The notes beneath the pieces were generated by a model. It did no database searches. It was not told the origin of the DNA and was given only the letters and a program-made list of their open reading frames with translations. The translations under genes were made by a program, and so were the position numbers. From NCBI GenBank assembly GCA_014729455.1, contig WJJW01000220.1, forward strand, positions 1 through 9,500: DNA of 9,500 nucleotides, given 5' to 3'. Positions 7,149 to 9,500 of the stretch are shown here, piece after piece (positions within the stretch are counted from its first letter, which is position 1; every line of letters starts with the position of its first letter). The DNA is from Candidatus Eiseniibacteriota bacterium. Its GTDB lineage: Bacteria > Eisenbacteria > RBG-16-71-46 > CAIMUX01 > VGJL01.

Positions 7149-7165
7149 GCGCGATACGATAGACT
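7134..7165 (+). promoter_or_regulatory. Candidate promoter for the beta-helix gene, possibly giving a leaderless message
   Basis: The stretch just before the ATG at 7172 holds TTCGGA (7134-7139) and overlapping -10-like boxes TACGAT (7155-7160, 15-nt spacer) and TAGACT (7160-7165, 20-nt spacer). It is the most A/T-rich part of this intergenic region. Either box would place the transcription start within a few nucleotides of the ATG. No Shine-Dalgarno is visible between the box and the start codon. The spacers are not ideal, so this is tentative. Confidence 0.3.
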
Positions 7166-7171
7166 TATCTC

Positions 7172-8362
7172 ATGATTCGGACCTGCTTGTTCCTGTCCCT
7201 TCTCCTGTTCCTCCAGACGGCCGGTCCCCGGGCCGAGATCTGGCGGGTGGCTCCGGACGGAAGCGGCGATTTTCGGACGATCCAGGAGGCGATCGACGTC
7301 GCGAGCTCCGAGGACGAGATCCGAATCGCCCCCGCCACCTATCCCGAGCAGCTCGATACCCGCGGGAAGCGGATCACCCTCGTGGGGGAGGCGGGCGCCC
7401 TGCGGACGGTCGTCGATGCGGAGGAGCGCGGCGCGACCCTCGAGGTCCCCTACACCCCCGGGGTCGGACCGACCGTACGCGGCCTGACCTTCACGGGCGG
7501 GATCGGAAAGCCGGTCCGCGAGCCGGACCGGCAGGGACGCTACGGGGGAGCCGTCTGGATCGAGGTCTCCTTCGGCCTCTTCGAGGATTGCATCTTCCGG
7601 GAGAACCGGGCCGAGGTCGGAGGCGCGGTCTACGTCATCAGCGGCGCACCGCGGTTTCTCCGCTGCCTCTTCACCCGGAACCTCGCCGGCGAAGGCGGGG
7701 CGATCGGCCTGGATCATGACCTGGGCGCCCGGTTCGAGGACTGCCGGATCACCGAGAACGACGGCGTCCAGGGAGGCGGGCTGAGCGGCTTCCGGGCCCG
7801 TCCGGTCATCGTCGGCACGACGATCGCCCGCAACGCGTCGGTCTACGGGGGCGCGATCTACCTGCGCGGCGACGGATCCGAGCCGGCGGTGATCGAACGA
7901 TCCCTGCTCGTCGACAACGAAGCCGGGGAAGGGGGCGGGATCTGGGCCCTGGAGACCCCCGTCACGATCGAGGAGACGACCGTCGCCGGGAACCGGATCT
8001 ACCCGGGCGGAGCGGGGGTGGAGCTGACCGATCTGGCTTTCACCGCCCGCCGCTCGGTCTTCGAAACCCGCGACGGCCCCCTCTTCGCCTGCGAGGGATT
8101 GAGTCCGGTCTTGGACTGCCTCGTCCTCTGGTCCGCCGACGGCGGCGGACTCGACTGCGGATCCGGGGACCGTGTCATCGTCGCCGACCCGCTCTTCTGC
8201 GATCCGGAGCTCGGGGGCTACGCGGTGCGGCCGGATTCCCCGTGCCTGCCGGGGCAGGGACCGCCCGGCTGCGACCGGATCGGCGCCTCGGGGGTGGGGT
8301 GCGACGTGCCGGTCCCGGTCGAGACGCTCCGATGGGGGGAGATCCGGATTCGATTCCGTTGA
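7172..8362 (+). CDS. Secreted right-handed parallel beta-helix (pectin-lyase-fold) protein, function unknown
   Basis: 396 residues. The N-terminus MIRTCLFLSLLLFLQTAG is a Sec signal peptide, with cleavage likely near GPRA-EIW (about residue 21). Next comes a common beta-helix opening, VAPDGSGDFRTIQEAID (27-43), which feeds the chain into the helix. Stacked coils follow with a repeated pattern C-x-F/I-x-x-N-x-A-x-x-GGA: DCIFRENRAEVGGA (139-152), RCLFTRNLAGEGGA (164-177), DCRITENDGVQGGG (190-203), then TTIARN, SLLVDN and TTVAGN coils to about 280, about 25 residues apart. A Cys-rich closing module (338-377, with ADPLFCDP, SPCLP, IGASGVGC) is followed by a 19-residue tail ending RWGEIRIRFR. No catalytic residues of pectate lyases or methylesterases were recognised, so it is better read as an exported binding or surface protein. 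Divergent from hpd. Confidence 0.85.
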   Translation: MIRTCLFLSLLLFLQTAGPRAEIWRVAPDGSGDFRTIQEAIDVASSEDEIRIAPATYPEQLDTRGKRITLVGEAGALRTVVDAEERGATLEVPYTPGVGPTVRGLTFTGGIGKPVREPDRQGRYGGAVWIEVSFGLFEDCIFRENRAEVGGAVYVISGAPRFLRCLFTRNLAGEGGAIGLDHDLGARFEDCRITENDGVQGGGLSGFRARPVIVGTTIARNASVYGGAIYLRGDGSEPAVIERSLLVDNEAGEGGGIWALETPVTIEETTVAGNRIYPGGAGVELTDLAFTARRSVFETRDGPLFACEGLSPVLDCLVLWSADGGGLDCGSGDRVIVADPLFCDPELGGYAVRPDSPCLPGQGPPGCDRIGASGVGCDVPVPVETLRWGEIRIRFR

Positions 8363-8377
8363 GCGCCTCCTTCCTCG

Positions 8378-8406
8378 TTCCCCGGGAGGGCGATCTCCGG
8401 TAGACT
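8378..8406 (+). promoter_or_regulatory. Candidate promoter for the small membrane protein gene
   Basis: In the 101-bp gap after the beta-helix gene, TTCCCC (8378-8383, 3 of 6) and TAGACT (8401-8406, 4 of 6) lie 17 nt apart. TAGACT also occurs just before the beta-helix gene (7160-7165). A weak CGCCTCC/GGAGGGCG bulged stem overlaps the -35 side. Support is consensus and position only. Confidence 0.25.
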
Positions 8407-8448
8407 CCATCCGGTGTTGGCGCGCCGTTCTTTCGGAATCGAAGAATC

Positions 8449-8457
8449 AGGAGGTGG
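8449..8457 (+). promoter_or_regulatory. Strong Shine-Dalgarno for the 41-residue ORF
   Basis: AGGAGGTGG is an almost complete complement of the 16S rRNA 3' end, placed 6 nt before ATG 8464. It is the best ribosome site in the window and the chief evidence that the short ORF downstream is translated. Confidence 0.8.
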
Positions 8458-8463
8458 CAATCG

Positions 8464-8589
8464 ATGAGCCCCCAACCCTCGACCCCCGGCGAGCGGGGTC
8501 GATCCCCCGCTCGGATCGTGCTCGACGTCGTGCTGATCGTGGCGATCCCGACGATCATCATCTACGTCATCTCGCGTATCTGGAACTGA
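8464..8589 (+). CDS. Small single-pass membrane protein, 41 aa, unrecognised
   Basis: ATG 8464 to TGA 8587-8589. I do not recognise a family. The first 17 residues are polar, Pro/Ser-rich and carry three Arg (11, 13, 17). Residues 18-36 form a strongly hydrophobic Ile/Val segment (VLIVAIPTIIIYVI) interrupted by Asp21 and Pro29, and the chain ends SRIWN. This looks like a single transmembrane helix with an inside N-terminus by the positive-inside rule. A near-consensus Shine-Dalgarno at 8449-8457 and the coherent hydrophobic run argue for real coding. It lies 101 bp after the beta-helix gene and 72 bp before the glycosyltransferase start, in the same frame as the latter and separated from it by only this one stop codon. 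Possible roles (membrane partner of the glycosyltransferase, small regulator, uncleaved leader) are guesses. Confidence 0.65.
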   Translation: MSPQPSTPGERGRSPARIVLDVVLIVAIPTIIIYVISRIWN

Positions 8590-8661
8590 TCTCCATGGCT
8601 CCCCTCGCCGGACCGCCGCTCCGCGCCGGGCACCGCGCGGAGTGATCCCGGCCCGATCCCG

Positions 8662-9500
8662 TTGAGACCGATCCGAACCCTGTTCGTCTCCACGACCCTC
8701 GCCCTGGGCGGGGCCGAGCGGGTCGTCGAGGAGCTGATCACCCGGCTGGACCGGGAGCGCTTCGACGTCGAGGCGCTCACGCTGCGTGATCCGGGGAGGG
8801 TAGGCGCGTCGATCGCCGCCTCCGGGATCCCCGTCCGCCACGGCCTGACGGGACCCGGGAAGCTGGACCCGTTGCTGATCCCGCGGGTGCGAGCGCTCCT
8901 GCGGGAACGGGGCGACGAGGTCCTGTACTTCCTCGACCACCCGCACGCGATCTTCCACGGGATGCTCGCCTCGGCGGCGACGCCGGTGCGCGTGCGGGTC
9001 ATGCCGGTGCACACGACCGGTCGCTGGGGCGGCCAGGCGAGCGTCCCCCGCTCGGTCCGCCTGTTCCTTCCCTGGCTCGACGCGGTGATCGCGATCGCGC
9101 AGGCGCAGCGCACCTACCTGATCGAGAAGGAGGGGATCCCGGCCCGCAAGATCGTCGTGATCCCGAACGGGATCGCGGCCGACCTGCCGGACGCGGAGGA
9201 GCGGGCGGCCCGGCGGCGTGAGACGCGGCGCGAGCTGGGGGTCTCGCCGGAGGCGAAGGTCGTGATGATCCTCGCGGTCCTGCGGCCGGAGAAGAACCAC
9301 GAGCTGCTCCTGCAGGCGGCGGCGCGGATCCGGGAACGGTTCCCCGGGCTGGTCCTGCTGGTCGTCGGCGACGGGCCGCGTCGGGACTTCCTGGAGGCGG
9401 AGACCGACCGCCTCGGGATGGGGGCGCACGTCCGGTTCCTGGGGCACCGCTCCGACGGCCGGCGCCTCTGGGCCGCCGCCGATCTGGCGGTGCTCTGCTC
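8662..9500 (+). CDS. GT4-type (GT-B fold) glycosyltransferase, 3'-truncated
   Basis: Probably transfers a sugar from a nucleotide-sugar donor during polysaccharide, lipopolysaccharide or exopolysaccharide assembly on the cytoplasmic face. 279 complete residues before the window ends. The N-terminal acceptor domain opens with LFVSTTLALGGAERVVEEL (7-25), whose GGAERV is typical of GT4 enzymes. Then come LPWLDAVIAIAQAQRTYL (136-153) and KIVVIPNGI (163-171), and the C-terminal Rossmann domain with AVLRPEKNHELLLQAA (205-220), LLVVGDGPRRDFLE (232-245), VRFLGHRSD (257-265) and AAADLAVLC. The nucleotide-sugar-binding EX7E motif should lie just past the window. The start is TTG 8662: no ATG or GTG exists in frame between the preceding stop (8587-8589) and the conserved first strand; the nearest purine-rich site, GGAGTGAT (8639-8646), is rather far. 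Acceptor and donor cannot be told. Confidence 0.87.
   Translation, partial: MRPIRTLFVSTTLALGGAERVVEELITRLDRERFDVEALTLRDPGRVGASIAASGIPVRHGLTGPGKLDPLLIPRVRALLRERGDEVLYFLDHPHAIFHGMLASAATPVRVRVMPVHTTGRWGGQASVPRSVRLFLPWLDAVIAIAQAQRTYLIEKEGIPARKIVVIPNGIAADLPDAEERAARRRETRRELGVSPEAKVVMILAVLRPEKNHELLLQAAARIRERFPGLVLLVVGDGPRRDFLEAETDRLGMGAHVRFLGHRSDGRRLWAAADLAVLC

Noticed and set aside
5972..7162. Long + strand open frame antisense to hpd
   Set aside because: Same reason: hpd with all metal ligands is on the other strand, and this frame shows no domain or ribosome site.
7085..8410. The hpd frame stays open for over 1.3 kb upstream, antisense to the beta-helix gene, suggesting a giant fusion protein
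   Set aside because: The extension has shadow-type composition, hpd homology starts at MNETPLG with a strong ribosome site, and the opposite strand encodes a coherent beta-helix protein.
8595..8645. A 16-codon ORF (ATG 8595 to TGA 8645) before the glycosyltransferase
   Set aside because: No ribosome site, no hydrophobic or other recognisable feature, and length easily expected by chance.

Overview
The window is a GC-rich, gene-dense stretch from a Gram-negative (diderm) bacterium. The outer membrane is implied by a Tol-Pal cluster (TolA-like, TolB, Pal, CpoB) with two lipoproteins. Codon use is strongly GC-biased throughout, so several long antisense open frames are composition artefacts. 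The phylum cannot be fixed from sequence alone. The overall style (short-type homogentisate dioxygenase, a secreted beta-helix protein with a Cys-rich tail, Tol-Pal behind an ABC-class ATPase) looks more like a deep-branching environmental lineage than a model proteobacterium; that is an impression, not a result.

Layout on the + strand: bases 1-1245 are the 3' part of a predicted ATPase of the ABC class (COG3044-like). Then follow a TolA/TonB-type inner-membrane energy transducer (about 1368-2099), tolB (2105-3430, GTG start), pal (3448-3969) and a cpoB/ybgF-type lipoprotein (3994-4767). The last four are 5 to 24 bp apart and read as one transcription unit for outer-membrane constriction and envelope integrity. 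TolQ and TolR, the motor partners of TolA, are not in the window.

On the - strand, converging on cpoB with only 33 bp between stops, lies a two-gene aromatic catabolism operon: hpd (7084-5996) then hmgA (5958-4801). Together they convert 4-hydroxyphenylpyruvate to homogentisate and then to maleylacetoacetate, the central part of tyrosine/phenylalanine degradation. The metal ligands of both enzymes can be seen. The later enzymes (isomerase, fumarylacetoacetase) and a regulator are absent here.

Divergent from hpd, across an 87-bp intergenic region, is a secreted right-handed parallel beta-helix protein (7172-8362) with no visible Shine-Dalgarno sequence. It is followed by a 41-residue single-pass membrane protein (8464-8589) behind a near-perfect Shine-Dalgarno, and by a GT4-type glycosyltransferase (from 8662, TTG start) that runs off the window end.

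No tRNA, rRNA, CRISPR array, insertion sequence or attachment site was seen. I found no clearly new multi-gene system. The most interesting items are the unrecognised small membrane protein, the ABC-class ATPase joined to Tol-Pal, and the possible C-terminal tail signal of the beta-helix protein.
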